From Lepus europaeus (Eukaryota; Chordata; Mammalia; Lagomorpha; Leporidae), in the NCBI RefSeq assembly GCF_033115175.1, contig NC_084831.1, positions 10,698,540 through 10,762,539 on the forward strand: a DNA stretch of 64,000 nt, written 5' to 3'. Below are positions 57,901-64,000 of the stretch, one piece after another. How positions within the stretch are numbered: position 1 is the first letter of the stretch; each line of letters begins with the position of its first letter. The translations under genes were made by a program, and so were the position numbers. The notes below the pieces were generated by a model. That model worked only from the letters and a program-made list of their open reading frames with translations. It did no database searches and was not told the DNA's origin.

Positions 57901-60397
57901 GCGTGTCCGGAAGCCAGAACCCTCTTGCCGTCTCAGTGGCTGCTCCTGGTGCTGGGCCGTTGTGAACCATGGCCTGGCACAAACCCCAGCCGCCTTGTTT
58001 GCTGTCCGCTCCTGCAGGCGTCCACTGTTACCGTGCACTTCTACGGGCTCGTGCACTGGGAGGACCCTACGGATGAGTCCCTGGGCCCCGTGCCCTGCCA
58101 CTGCTCACCCCCGGAGGGCGCCATCACCAAAGAAGGCGTGCTGCACTACAAGGCGGGCACCTCCTACCTGGGCAAGGAGCACTGGAAGTCCTGCTTCGTG
58201 GTGCTCAGGTAGAGCCCAGCAGCTCCCCCACGCCGCAGCGTGGACCTCTGTGGCAGGTCACCACGGAGGGGCCCGAGGAGGAGCCTCCCTTCTAGCCGGG
58301 GCTGAGGAGTAGACGCGCCCGGCTGCTAGGGTTTCTGCACAAGCCTGTCCCCCCGGGGACCCAGCACCCCCGGGTGGTCCCGCGGACAACCCCTTAGCCG
58401 TGCTTTCCCCATCCCTTCCTTACCCTCCCTCCCTGGCCTTCGTGACCACAGCCTGCGAGGGACCCCTGGGCTCTGGGCCCTGCCTGGCCCCCAGAGTGTG
58501 GGACAGGCCTTACCCTTGCCGTGTTGTGCTCCCACAGCAACGGGATCCTCTACCAGTACCCGGACCGCACCGACGTCATCCCCTTGCTCTCCGTGAACAT
58601 GGGGTGAGTGTCCCAGGAGGTGGGCGGTGCTGGGCAAGGGTTGGGGCCAGGCCTTGCTGCCTGAAGGTCGAGGTTCCAGCTGAGCCCGGGCCTAGAGCTC
58701 CTGTTCTCCCTGTGCTGAGATGGCCGAGCCTCAGCAGCCCCATAAGTCAGCCCTGCCGGGTTTGCCGAGGGCCAGCAAGGGTCCCGCTTCCCAGGAAGCT
58801 CCTGGCCCGCTGGGAGGTAGACGCACAGAGGTGGTGTGGATCAACACCTGAGTGCCGAGGCTAGACCTCACCCCCGCCCACACCCTGTGTGGGCACCTAG
58901 AAAGCTGATGGTGGTTCACAGGGATAAAGGAAAGGGGTGGGGCTGCCACAGCCTTCCCGTGCCCCCAGCCCCCAGGCAGGCCCTGTGTCCGCCCCCGAGG
59001 CAGCCCCAGGGGCCCTGGCCGCCTCTGCCTCCTCGCCCCGTTTCACCCCTCCTCCTCTGGCCCAGGGGGGAGCAGTGCGGTGGCTGCCGGAGATCCAACA
59101 CCACGGATCGGCCCCACGCCTTCCAGGTCATTCTTGCCGACCGGCCGTGTCTGGAGCTGAGCGCCGACAGCGAGGCCGAGATGGCCGACTGGATGCAGCA
59201 CCTCTGCCAGGCCGTGTCCAAAGGGGTGAGTGCCTGCAGGACGTCCCAGCGTCCATGCCAGTCACGGAGCAATCTGGGGGGCCAAGGGCCTCTGGGGTAG
59301 CCCAGGAACAGACCCGGAGATGGGGCCACCAGCAGCCTGGCTCAGCGTCACTGTCACTCCATCCCCACCTACATTCCGAGGTGCCCAGCGCTTGTCAGAG
59401 GGGCTGGCTGGGGCCCTGACCGAGGGCCTGGTCCAGACCAGCCCGGGAGGACCAGCTTGCCCATCCCCGCCCCCAATGCTGCAGGTTATCCCCCAGGGGG
59501 TCGCTCCTAGCCCCTGCATCCCCTGCTGCCTGGTGATTACCGACGACCGCCTCTTCACATGCCACGAGGACTGCCAGACCAGCTTCTTCCGCTCCCTGGG
59601 CACTGCCAGGCTGGCTGACGTCAGCGCTGTCTCCCTGGAGCCGGGCAAGGAGTACTGTGTCTTGGTGAGCAGGGGGGGTGATGGGGGCAGCCCCGCAGAA
59701 GGGAAGCCCCATCTGCTCACGGGGCCTGCCTCCCCAGGAGTTCTCCCAGGAAGGCCAGCAGCTGCCCCCACCATGGGTCATCTACCTGAGCTGCACCGCG
59801 GAACTGGACCGGTTCCTGTCTGCACTGAGCTCCAGCTGGAGAACCATCTACCAGGTACCAGCTGCCCAGAGCCACTCCCTGCGGGAAGGAGCCCACACCT
59901 GCCCTCAGGACCTGCCGCTAGGACCTGGGGACAGCAGCTCAGGGACACACACAAACTTAGGACCCCCAGCAAGTCCGAGTGAAAGCTGAAAACAGAACCC
60001 GGAAATACAGTTCCTGATCTCAGCTCGGATCCAAGCCTGGGGATGGTCCTGCGCAGGGCCACTAGGGGCCACCGCCCCTTGGCCAGGTTGAGCCACTCTT
60101 GGTATAGCAGGGGAGTCTAGCAGCCTAGAAGTGTTTCCTGGGGAGAGGCCTGGAATCTGGCCAGGGAGGCCTTATGGGTCTGTGGCCACAGCCGAGCCGG
60201 GAACCCCCATGGCCACTGGGACTGTGGAGCCTACACCTGCTGCCTGCCCGGCCCCTCAGGTGGACCTCCCCCACAAGGCCATCCACGAAGCCGCCAGCAA
60301 GCAGAAGTTCGAGGACGCCCTGAGCCTCATCCACAGCGCCTGGCAGCGGAGCGACAGCCTGTGCCGTGGCAGAGCCTCCCGCGACCCCTGGTGCTGA
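21594..60397 (+). CDS. PLEKHM2: PLEKHM2 (SKIP), ARL8-kinesin-1 lysosome adaptor; spliced, 20 coding exons
   Basis: Joining 21594-21653, 45801-45907, 46247-46356, 46788-46887, 47435-47522, 49004-49190, 50264-50323, 53079-53307, 55040-55873, 56079-56148, 56242-56332, 56594-56658, 57023-57111, 57658-57790, 58018-58208, 58538-58603, 59066-59225, 59485-59664, 59738-59854 and 60260-60397 gives 1024 codons plus stop without a frame break; human is 1019 (recalled). An N-terminal RUN domain (about 36-160) binds ARL8 on lysosomes. Two tryptophan-acidic motifs, EWDD (W207) and DWED (W236), bind kinesin light chain. A basic KKKK/RKKK stretch follows residue 314, then a disordered acidic and Ser/Pro-rich middle, and a C-terminal PH domain (about 776-880), the part of human SKIP bound by Salmonella SifA. 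It drives outward lysosome transport on microtubules. The start has a strong context (gccATGg) in a CpG island. Confidence 0.96.
21725..21736. promoter_or_regulatory. PLEKHM2: Palindromic E-box GCTCACGTGAGC (TFEB/MITF or CLEAR-like)
   Basis: Perfect 12-bp palindrome with the TCACGTGA core preferred by TFEB/TFE3/MITF, about 70 bp into intron 1 and inside the CpG island. CACGTG occurs elsewhere in the window, so function is inferred only from position and flanks. Confidence 0.45.
22128..22200 (-). repeat. Copy of an unnamed dispersed repeat (TTTGGTGCAA family)
   Basis: The reverse complement contains aaaaagttcatggaaagtg and attaaaagata, shared with copies at 38930-39000 and 62305-62372. Family name unknown to me. 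Confidence 0.5.
22742..22893 (+). mobile_element. MIR fragment
   Basis: Landmarks: ctcctgctctgccagggaac, then ctcaatgcctcaatttcctc and atctgtaaggcaagcataaa. Confidence 0.65.
22905..23189 (-). mobile_element. C-SINE, antisense, old
   Basis: tttgttttatttgaaaggca start, middle with ggaagccaggagcttcgccc, end caacaccggctcc. Confidence 0.8.
23721..24037 (-). mobile_element. C-SINE, antisense, with target-site duplication
   Basis: Flanked by agagagtatttta at 23708-23720 and 24038-24050. Contains an (AG)n run at about 23762-23783. Confidence 0.9.
24532..24862 (-). mobile_element. Young C-SINE, antisense
   Basis: T-run of about 29 then gacaggcagagtggacag. Flanked by gggcacatg at about 24519-24528 and 24864-24872. 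Confidence 0.9.
24935..24985 (-). mobile_element. C-SINE 3'-end fragment, antisense
   Basis: Only gtttatttatgtatttgaga, ggcagagtgacagag and the adjacent bases remain. Confidence 0.55.
25145..25486 (+). mobile_element. Young C-SINE, first of a tandem pair
   Basis: ggggctggcgctgtggctca start and a long A-rich tail that runs into the next copy. agcaatag at 25137-25144 is repeated after the second SINE at 25846-25853. Confidence 0.9.
25498..25846 (+). mobile_element. Young C-SINE, second of a tandem pair
   Basis: Starts ggccggcgcgctcaacagg directly after the A-rich tail of the previous copy and ends in poly-A. It probably inserted into that tail. Confidence 0.9.
26395..26592 (+). mobile_element. 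hAT-type nonautonomous DNA transposon fossil
   Basis: Begins cagggctcggcaaacg, close to the remembered terminal repeat CAGGGGTCGGCAAAC. Inside are ggccagatggtgaatatt and gtggctgtgttcc followed by a degraded tttatttacaaa equivalent. Confidence 0.6.
27059..27340 (-). mobile_element. C-SINE, antisense
   Basis: ttttttgttttttgtttttt start, gagaggcagtgttacagag, ending near cacccatgtaggatgcagg; the 5' end of the element is lost. Confidence 0.8.
28075..28366 (+). mobile_element. C-SINE, 5'-truncated
   Basis: Starts in the middle at cacaacccatatcagagtgc and ends in tctctgcctttcaaatac. Directly followed by another sense copy. Confidence 0.75.
28367..28700 (+). mobile_element. C-SINE, sense arm of an inverted pair
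   Basis: aggggttgacattgtggtac start and ttcaaataagtaaataaat end. The next element is antisense and abuts it. Confidence 0.82.
28702..29008 (-). mobile_element. C-SINE, antisense arm of an inverted pair
   Basis: aagatttttatttatttatt start, ending cacagcgctggtccc. With 28367-28700 it forms a head-to-head inverted repeat with no spacer. Confidence 0.88.
29130..29811 (-). mobile_element. Old antisense C-SINE, split by a younger insertion
   Basis: The outer parts are 29130-29160 (T-rich then atttgtttaaaaaacagagg) and 29520-29811 (agaggagagagagaaaagag to acaacacctgctcca). The gap is the young sense C-SINE at 29161-29510. Confidence 0.75.
29161..29510 (+). mobile_element. Young C-SINE nested in an old one
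   Basis: aggctggcgccgcggctcaa start and an A-rich tail. agaggag flanks both sides, as expected for a target duplication. Confidence 0.88.
29868..29990 (-). mobile_element. L2 3'-end fragment, antisense
   Basis: Landmarks accaaatatttgttgagtaa and cacgtgggtcttacattcta are the reverse of the well-known L2 3' terminus. Confidence 0.6.
30738..31025 (+). mobile_element. C-SINE, old
   Basis: ggggcgcagtgtgtggtgca start, gagtcctggcccgtctgctt B-box region, ctctctctgcctttcaagta end. Confidence 0.75.
31397..31767 (-). mobile_element. Young C-SINE, antisense, with target-site duplication
   Basis: Near-consensus copy. Flanked by ctgaacgattaa at 31385-31396 and 31768-31779 (12 bp, perfect). Confidence 0.93.
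32126..32241 (+). mobile_element. C-SINE 5' half, sense
   Basis: ggggctggcgctgcggcaca through the A and B box region (actggttcgagtcccagctg) to ttccctgctaatgctctc, where it stops and an antisense copy begins. Confidence 0.8.
32246..32428 (-). mobile_element. C-SINE, antisense, fused tail to tail with a sense half
   Basis: Begins at ctccatctgctggtttactc without the usual A/T tail and ends cacagtgctggcccc. Confidence 0.75.
32429..32720 (-). mobile_element. C-SINE, antisense
   Basis: aatattttatttgattgatt start, ending acctcaacactggcccc. Continuous with the previous antisense piece. Confidence 0.82.
33198..33438. repeat. G-rich tandem repeat (GGGGGCTGAG units)
   Basis: Tandem blocks built from gggggctga and a longer block containing ggccgccccgggggctgg, which recurs four to five times. 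High G-quadruplex potential on the + strand. Confidence 0.85.
34489..34516. repeat. (CCAAA)n simple repeat
   Basis: Four to five ccaaa units. Confidence 0.75.
34583..34926 (-). mobile_element. C-SINE, antisense, first of a tandem pair
   Basis: aaaatgcttatttatttatt start, ending accacagtgccagca. Shares an outer direct repeat with the next copy. Confidence 0.88.
34948..35272 (-). mobile_element. C-SINE, antisense, second of a tandem pair
   Basis: ttaattaatttatttatttg start, ending cgcagcgctggccct. ttctcatttt lies at 34559-34568 before the first copy and at 35275-35284 after this one. Confidence 0.88.
35690..35738 (-). mobile_element. C-SINE 5'-end fragment, antisense
   Basis: Only gtggcttaacccacagcacc followed by acagctctggcccc remains. 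Confidence 0.6.
36080..36230 (+). mobile_element. MER5-like hAT fragment
   Basis: gagattctcagcctcggctg and ttcctgggccctgcctccag resemble the remembered MER5A consensus (TTCTCAA... and GGGCCCCACCCCCAG). Confidence 0.4.
37505..37925 (+). mobile_element. L2 LINE 3' region
   Basis: gactggagtgctcttccctc, cctgtttatagcagatcccc and ttgagggcaagg follow L2 order. Its end is cut by the sense C-SINE at 37938, and it carries an internal tandem expansion at 37571-37618. Confidence 0.65.
37571..37618. repeat. Short tandem repeat, about 20-bp unit
   Basis: ggcctgtgtggctgtgtgt repeated about two and a half times within the L2 fragment. Confidence 0.85.
37938..38272 (+). mobile_element. C-SINE
   Basis: tgggtccggagctgtggcat start, poly-C and CT stretch at 38190-38215, ttcaattaaataaatacatc end. 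Confidence 0.87.
38390..38556 (+). mobile_element. hAT-type nonautonomous DNA transposon fossil
   Basis: Second copy of the family at 26395: cagggatccacagac start, gagccagatagtaaaag, gtggctgtgttcctg, tttatttaca, ending cttgctgacccctg, the inverted counterpart of the 5' terminus. Confidence 0.65.
38930..39000 (+). repeat. Copy of an unnamed dispersed repeat (TTTGGTGCAA family)
   Basis: aaaaagctcatggaaaattg, aattaaaagatgtttatttt, then ggtgcaagaaatttt. Same family as 22128-22200 and 62305-62372. Confidence 0.55.
39043..39345 (-). mobile_element. C-SINE, antisense
   Basis: aaagatttatttatttgaaa start with an unusual ggggggtgggggagg insert, ending near gtggctttacctggcc. Confidence 0.85.
39405..39470 (+). 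mobile_element. MIR fragment
   Basis: ggatttaaaatctgactctg and ccacttactcactgggtgac match the MIR core. Confidence 0.65.
39555..39735 (-). mobile_element. MIR, antisense
   Basis: tttcacagatgtggaaacca, gagaggttgggtgacctgtc and cagagtcacacagagtgc are the reverse-strand MIR landmarks. Confidence 0.7.
39896..40235 (-). mobile_element. C-SINE, antisense
   Basis: Poly-T of about 25 then aagattttttatttgaaagg, ending tttgcccactgtgcctc. Confidence 0.88.
40340..40656 (-). mobile_element. C-SINE, antisense, old
   Basis: gcgaaggaaagacaaagaga region, caggtagccatagctgctgg, ending ccacagtgctggcccta. Confidence 0.78.
40671..41003 (-). mobile_element. C-SINE, antisense, with target-site duplication
   Basis: Flanked by ctcagattctt at 40660-40670 and 41004-41014. 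Confidence 0.9.
41550..41725 (+). mobile_element. C-SINE 3' part
   Basis: Begins inside the element near cacatgggagacctagattg and ends gcctctcaaacaaattttaa. Confidence 0.6.
41733..42436 (+). mobile_element. C-SINE split by a younger C-SINE
   Basis: 5' part 41733-41994 (ggggccagtgttgtgcagtg to gtgtaagagcactttctct); 3' part 42381-42436 (tctctttcttggtctctgtc, then ctctggctttcaaatta). The insert is 41995-42380. Confidence 0.75.
41995..42380 (+). mobile_element. C-SINE nested in another C-SINE
   Basis: gggaccgacgctgtggcata start, long CT/C-rich stretch, (aaat)n tail. Inserted in the CT-rich part of the older host. Confidence 0.85.
42523..42813 (+). mobile_element. C-SINE whose tail was hit by two more SINEs
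   Basis: gcattggggtgcagtgtgtt start. Its A-rich tail ccttccaaaaagaaataaaa is cut and resumes as a poly-A at 43523-43545. Confidence 0.82.
42830..43156 (-). mobile_element. Young C-SINE, antisense
   Basis: gacaggcagagtagatagtg start, ending cacagcgccggccc. First of two antisense copies between the 16-bp repeats aataaaatcaatcttt at 42814-42829 and 43507-43522. Confidence 0.92.
43185..43506 (-). mobile_element. Young C-SINE, antisense, second copy
   Basis: gaccagcagagtggatagtg start, lacking about 20 bp around the ccgttggttcaccctcc motif, ending cacagcgccggcct. Confidence 0.92.
43603..43740 (-). mobile_element. MIR, antisense
   Basis: cattttatagatgagaaaa (with an A-run expansion), then gagagttaagtaatttgcca aggatggcc, then ccgggctttgtctgcgtcc. 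Confidence 0.6.
43845..44090 (+). mobile_element. C-SINE, 5'-truncated
   Basis: Starts at cccagctgctcctcttccga and ends in aataaaccttaaaaaaag. The tRNA-like head is missing. Confidence 0.8.
44150..44350. repeat. Ancient repeat-like sequence, family not assigned
   Basis: tagtgtgatcctttttagtt, gggaggatacactcatgcta and ctacaatgagcaaatgtttt resemble an old mammalian LINE 3' end. I cannot assign it. Confidence 0.3.
45801..45907 (+). CDS. PLEKHM2: PLEKHM2 coding exon 2 (residues 21-56)
   Basis: LQSYFAACEDETPAIRNHDK..., start of the RUN domain (near residue 36). Acceptor ctttctgtag, donor gtgagt, ends in phase 2. Confidence 0.95.
46247..46356 (+). CDS. PLEKHM2: PLEKHM2 coding exon 3 (residues 56-93)
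   Basis: LQDLSSGYWVLVVHFTRRE... in the RUN domain; ends cgca|gtgagt, phase 1. Confidence 0.95.
46788..46887 (+). CDS. PLEKHM2: PLEKHM2 coding exon 4 (residues 93-126)
   Basis: RAWLYLALNENSLESYLRLF... in the RUN domain; acceptor ctttgtttgcag, donor gtgcgt, phase 2. Confidence 0.95.
47435..47522 (+). CDS. PLEKHM2: PLEKHM2 coding exon 5 (residues 126-155)
   Basis: NALVCSHDHLTLFLTLVSGL..., end of the RUN domain; donor gtgaga, phase 0. Confidence 0.95.
47930..48222. mobile_element. Tigger-type (pogo/mariner) DNA transposon fragment in intron 5
   Basis: ccagtggatgcctgaaatgg, agagtttaatttataagtta, gtcacagtaagagattggca and aaataggacaactataacaa follow the remembered Tigger-family order. An inverted-looking end near gtggttaactgtggaaaatt supports a DNA transposon. 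Orientation is not assigned. Confidence 0.6.
48484..48803 (-). mobile_element. C-SINE, antisense, in PLEKHM2 intron 5
   Basis: gatatatttatttgaaaggc start, ending near atgccacaccagtggtct. One of very few SINEs in the 3' half of the gene. Confidence 0.85.
49004..49190 (+). CDS. PLEKHM2: PLEKHM2 coding exon 6 (residues 156-218), first kinesin-binding W motif
   Basis: DAPYLDLAPYMPDYYK... and the tryptophan-acidic motif STNLEWDDSAI with W207, the segment of human SKIP known to bind kinesin light chain 2. Donor gtaagt, phase 1. Confidence 0.95.
50264..50323 (+). CDS. PLEKHM2: PLEKHM2 coding exon 7 (residues 218-237), carries W236
   Basis: 60-nt exon with phase 1 on both sides, encoding DYDFGDVFPAVPSVPSTDWE and so the tryptophan of the second motif. 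The donor gtggga is weak. Skipping would keep frame. Confidence 0.93.
50324..53078 (+). other. PLEKHM2: PLEKHM2 intron 7, no gene seen
   Basis: 2.75 kb of mostly unique GC-rich sequence with a poly-T run at about 50891-50914 and a poly-C run at about 52530-52545. No SINE and no conserved exon recognised. Confidence 0.75.
53079..53307 (+). CDS. PLEKHM2: PLEKHM2 coding exon 8 (residues 238-314)
   Basis: Completes the second acidic motif (DGDLTDT), then a Ser/Thr/Pro-rich linker ending ELEVIR. Acceptor ccctcccag, donor gtcagg, phase 2. Confidence 0.94.
53462..53767 (-). mobile_element. C-SINE, antisense, old, in PLEKHM2 intron 8
   Basis: attgatttcatttgaaagac start, gatgtctgcaacagccaggc, ending acaggggcctgcccc. 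Confidence 0.75.
53823..53948 (+). mobile_element. C-SINE 5' part, sense, in PLEKHM2 intron 8
   Basis: ctggttaagccactgcttgg start through gggtcccacctgctccacct to gaagatgtcccaagtaccc; the 3' part is missing. Confidence 0.65.
55040..55873 (+). CDS. PLEKHM2: PLEKHM2 coding exon 9 (residues 314-592), large disordered middle exon
   Basis: 834 nt. Begins with a basic KKKKMGRKKK stretch, then a Ser/Pro/Glu-rich region with conserved blocks (TSMERLG, APMDFYRFTVESPS, CLSSAEDSGVEEGQGSPSE). Acceptor ctgttccag, donor gtgagc, phase 2. Confidence 0.95.
56079..56148 (+). CDS. PLEKHM2: PLEKHM2 coding exon 10 (residues 592-615)
   Basis: VDNNHLLLLMIHVFRENEEQ..., start of the conserved C-terminal region. Donor gtaagc, phase 0. 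Confidence 0.95.
56242..56332 (+). CDS. PLEKHM2: PLEKHM2 coding exon 11 (residues 616-646)
   Basis: MIRMSTGHMEGNLQLLYVLL.... Donor gtgcct is non-consensus, but phase 1 joins correctly to exon 12. Confidence 0.94.
56594..56658 (+). CDS. PLEKHM2: PLEKHM2 coding exon 12 (residues 646-667)
   Basis: ATEKPYLVEEAVSYNELDYV S, donor gtgagt, phase 0. Confidence 0.94.
57023..57111 (+). CDS. PLEKHM2: PLEKHM2 coding exon 13 (residues 668-697)
   Basis: VGLDQQTVKLVCTNRRKHFL..., acceptor ttccggcag, donor gtgagt, phase 2. Confidence 0.94.
57658..57790 (+). CDS. PLEKHM2: PLEKHM2 coding exon 14 (residues 697-741)
   Basis: FFLASLKSAMIRGCREPPYP..., acceptor cttgtgcag, donor gtcagt, phase 0. Confidence 0.94.
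58018..58208 (+). CDS. PLEKHM2: PLEKHM2 coding exon 15 (residues 742-805), PH domain start
   Basis: ASTVTVHFYGLVHWEDPTDE... then KEGVLHYKAGTSYLGKEHWK, the first PH strands (from about residue 776). Donor gtagag, phase 2. Confidence 0.95.
58538..58603 (+). CDS. PLEKHM2: PLEKHM2 coding exon 16 (residues 805-827), PH domain
   Basis: NGILYQYPDRTDVIPLLSVN M, 66 nt, phase 2 on both sides, donor gtgagt. Confidence 0.94.
59066..59225 (+). CDS. PLEKHM2: PLEKHM2 coding exon 17 (residues 827-880), PH domain end
   Basis: GEQCGGCRRSNTTDRPHAFQ... and the PH C-terminal helix with its tryptophan (EMADWMQHLCQ). Donor gtgagt, phase 0. Confidence 0.95.
59485..59664 (+). CDS. PLEKHM2: PLEKHM2 coding exon 18 (residues 881-940)
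   Basis: VIPQGVAPSPCIPCCLVITD..., cysteine-rich conserved segment. Donor gtgagc, phase 0. Confidence 0.95.
59738..59854 (+). CDS. PLEKHM2: PLEKHM2 coding exon 19 (residues 941-979)
   Basis: EFSQEGQQLPPPWVIYLSCT..., donor gtacca is weak, phase 0. Confidence 0.94.
60260..60397 (+). CDS. PLEKHM2: PLEKHM2 coding exon 20 (residues 980-1024, stop)
   Basis: VDLPHKAIHEAASKQKFEDA... ending RGRASRDPWC and tga, the same terminus as human. Confidence 0.96.
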   Translation: MDLPHKAIHEAASKQKFEDALSLIHSAWQRSDSLCRGRASRDPWC

Positions 60398-61180
60398 GGC
60401 AGGGCTGGGCAGCACCCCTGGTCGGGGGAACGGGAGGTAGCCGGCCAGCAGGCTCACTGTCAGCCAGGTCAGGCACACTCGGGGCCAGGCCTCCACACCA
60501 TTCAGCAGTTTGCCCTGCCCGGACAGCAGCACCGCTGTGTGCTGGGGACACTCCTGGGACCTGGCACAGGTGCCCAGCTGGTAGCGACTGCAGGTCGCTG
60601 GGCAGAGGGACTGAGCCCTGTGGGCTCTGTGGTCACACGCTCTCCCCCCAGGATGCCGCCTCGGATGGTGACCAGGGGAAAGCCATCTGGGGGCGGGGGA
60701 GTGAAAGGACTTCCTGGGGCAGGAGCCCGGGCAGAGGCTCGGGGCCTCCTGGGGACCGTGGGTGCCCAGCTGTCCTTGTTTGTCTCAAGCACTTCCAGCC
60801 GTGCAGGGAGGCTGGGACACCTGTGACCATGCATGTGCCCTCGCTCACCCAGCTCCACGCACCGCTGCCGCCGCGCCGGAGCCCAGCGCCTTGGCGGGGC
60901 CGCCCGTCCAGGCTGCCACGGGGCCCTGCATGCCACGGCCCTGCCCCCGCCTCCCCCACCCTGCAGTGCCCACAGGACCCAGGGATGAGGAGCAAAGAGC
61001 AGGGGGAAGGGGCTGGAGGGGAGCGGAGCCTGCAGCCTGGTGTCCACAGTGACGACCCCTCACCGGCCCCTGCTTGGCTGGAGCCAGGCCCTGCCCGGGA
61101 GCTCTGTCAGGAGCCCTCTGGGGAACGGGTCAGGTGGTTTGGGTTTGTTTTTTAAAATAAAATAGACGTTATATTGCCAA
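60398..61180 (+). other. PLEKHM2: PLEKHM2 3' UTR
   Basis: About 780 bp, very GC-rich and without repeats, ending in an AATAAA-containing A/T-rich patch. Confidence 0.85.
61156..61161 (+). terminator. PLEKHM2: PLEKHM2 polyadenylation signal (AATAAA)
   Basis: Hexamer in ttaaaataaaatag, followed by ttatattgcc and then a GT-rich tgtgcctggccgtctgtgag, a good cleavage and downstream-element arrangement. Confidence 0.88.
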
Positions 61181-62304
61181 GACTGTGCCTGGCCGTCTGT
61201 GAGCTGGGTGGGCTGGGTCGAACCCCTTGTCTGCACACATCCTCCAGGGTCTGCTTTGTGCCCTGGGAGTTTCTTGGCCTGACCTTTGCCCTCCCTCTGG
61301 GTTCCTGCTGGGGCCGGGGCAGAGGCCACCACAGGCTCCTGCAGGGAGCTGCAGGGCCCCCTTGCCTGCCCACCCAGCCCTGGGCAGCAGCTCCCTGCCG
61401 CCCCCGTCTCCACAGCCTGCAGGGGATGAATCCAGACATGTCCAAGCTGTCCCCTGGGGACTGGCCCAAGGATGCCAAGCCTGCCACCCACTTCACACCT
61501 GCGAGGACAAGGACACAGGAAGCGGTGGGGTGGAGGCCGCAAAGCTGCGGGGTCCCAGGGGCTGCCGCTCTGCCTCTGACGTCACCTGAGACAGGTGATT
61601 CACGTGGCCTGGGGGAGGGGACCACCTTGGGGACAGACGGCGCCCCCAGCAGTGCCCTGCGGTGGGAGTCCCCATCTCCCCAGGCACAGGGGGCCATTTC
61701 TGTCCCAGGGCCTGGCCTCCTGCCCCAGCCCGGGAGGTGGGGAGGGCCTGATGGGCGAGCCCTTCCTGGCCAAGCACCTGAAGCCGAAGGCCGCACCCCG
61801 AGACCCAGTGGCCCTCACTCTTCATCCCCTAGATTCCGGGAGCCCAAGCGGGGGTGCAGCCCGGCGCCAGGCACCCTCTGCACCTGACTCCTTGCCCTCT
61901 CCGTGGTTTCACTTCATCTCCAGCCACCCGCGGTCTCCCACAGAGTAAACGGACAAATTCCAGAAACAGGCAGTTCATTCTTTTTAAACTGTGTGGCATT
62001 CTGGGCGGTGTGGGGAGACCTCCCGCCCGGGAGGCACCTTGTCCCTCTGCCGGCGTCACCATACCACGTGCGCCACTGCCCGTGAGCTACTTGGTACCAC
62101 CGTGGTTGTAGGATCGGCGGTTGTGGGGTATGGTGCTGGTGTCCAGGTTGCTGTCACTCGACTTCGGCAGGGATCGGCTGTGCCGCAGCCGCCTTAGAAG
62201 ATGAAGTCCCCCTCTTGGGAGAGCCGGAGAGCCAGAGAGCGTGTGCGCTGAGGGTGCCCACAGTGAGGCTAAAGCAGGAACACGTGAGGGGCCTCCAGAG
62301 CCTG

Positions 62305-62372
62305 GGAAAATGGAATCGAAAGACAATTTTATTTTGATGCAAAATAGTTTTAAGACCCATACATGGGATCCA
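62305..62372 (+). repeat. Copy of an unnamed dispersed repeat (TTTGGTGCAA family)
   Basis: gaaaatggaatcgaaagaca, attttattttgatgcaaaat, agttttaagacccatacatg. Third copy in the window. Confidence 0.5.
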
Positions 62373-62689
62373 TACAAGGCATGCGCTATGAGCGTTTGGA
62401 GGACCCCTCCTGGGCATGGGAGCAAAACCAGGTCCCAGGGCCTGTGAGCAGGACCGCAGACTGCAGGAGCCGGGTTGGAAGGCTGAGGCCTGGGAAGGGG
62501 AAGCCACACAGGTGGCGGCAGGCAGAGGGAGGGCGGTTGCTGGGTTTCCCTTGCACCCTGTGCCAAGGGCTTCCTGATGTGCTGTCCATGCCCAGGGCCC
62601 TGAGCTGCAGCAGGACAGGCTGAGCCAGGGGGAGGCAGGCGGAAGGTGCTGGGACTGACGGGCACCTTCCCCCACCCCACTCACCCTCC

Positions 62690-64000
<1,311 letters not shown>

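Noticed and set aside
61174-61887. 237-codon frame between PLEKHM2 and SLC25A34
   Set aside because: Starts around the PLEKHM2 poly(A) signal, has no recognisable similarity, and neighbouring frames are equally open in this GC-rich stretch.

Overview
This is nuclear DNA of a placental mammal, almost certainly a lagomorph and most likely rabbit (Oryctolagus cuniculus). Evidence: two spliced vertebrate genes with GT-AG introns and one intronless gene, all closely matching mammalian proteins, plus about 46 copies of the tRNA-derived C-SINE that dominates rabbit genomes (5' end ggccggcgcNgtggc, internal cccatatggg, pyrimidine-rich stretch, A-rich or (AAAT)n tail). Gene identities come from recalled human proteins and visible reading frames, not from a database search.

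Layout, all genes on the + strand and in the order of human 1p36.21 (DDI2/RSC1A1 - PLEKHM2 - SLC25A34): (1) 1-395 is the end of an intron, probably the last DDI2 intron; from about 396 a terminal exon carries the intronless RSC1A1 frame (428-2224) and a SINE-free 3' UTR of about 6 kb ending near 8430. (2) 8431-19560 is intergenic and packed with C-SINEs, MIR and L2. (3) 19560-22050 is a CpG island holding a 40-bp minisatellite (about 38 core copies by hand count) that ends about 300 bp before the PLEKHM2 start codon. (4) 21594-60397 is PLEKHM2, with 20 coding exons that I could join in frame into a 1024-residue product; intron 1 is 24 kb and carries most of the repeats, and exons 2-20 lie compactly in 45801-60397. 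(5) 60398-61180 is its 3' UTR. (6) 61185-63016 is a short intergenic or promoter stretch. (7) 63017 to the window end is the 5' part of SLC25A34 (exons 1, 2 and the start of 3).

The genes are not an operon and have unrelated roles: RSC1A1 regulates the Na+/glucose cotransporter SGLT1, PLEKHM2 (SKIP) links ARL8 on lysosomes to kinesin-1, and SLC25A34 is an orphan mitochondrial carrier. I found no prokaryotic-type system, no viral gene and no unknown protein-coding gene. The most unusual structures are the promoter-proximal minisatellite, a palindromic TFEB/CLEAR-like E-box beside PLEKHM2 exon 1, a frame-neutral PLEKHM2 exon carrying a kinesin-binding tryptophan, and several layered SINE insertions, including one ancient hAT transposon split by stacked C-SINEs. 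Repeat edges are usually good to about 5-15 bp; exon edges are exact as far as phase and splice signals allow.
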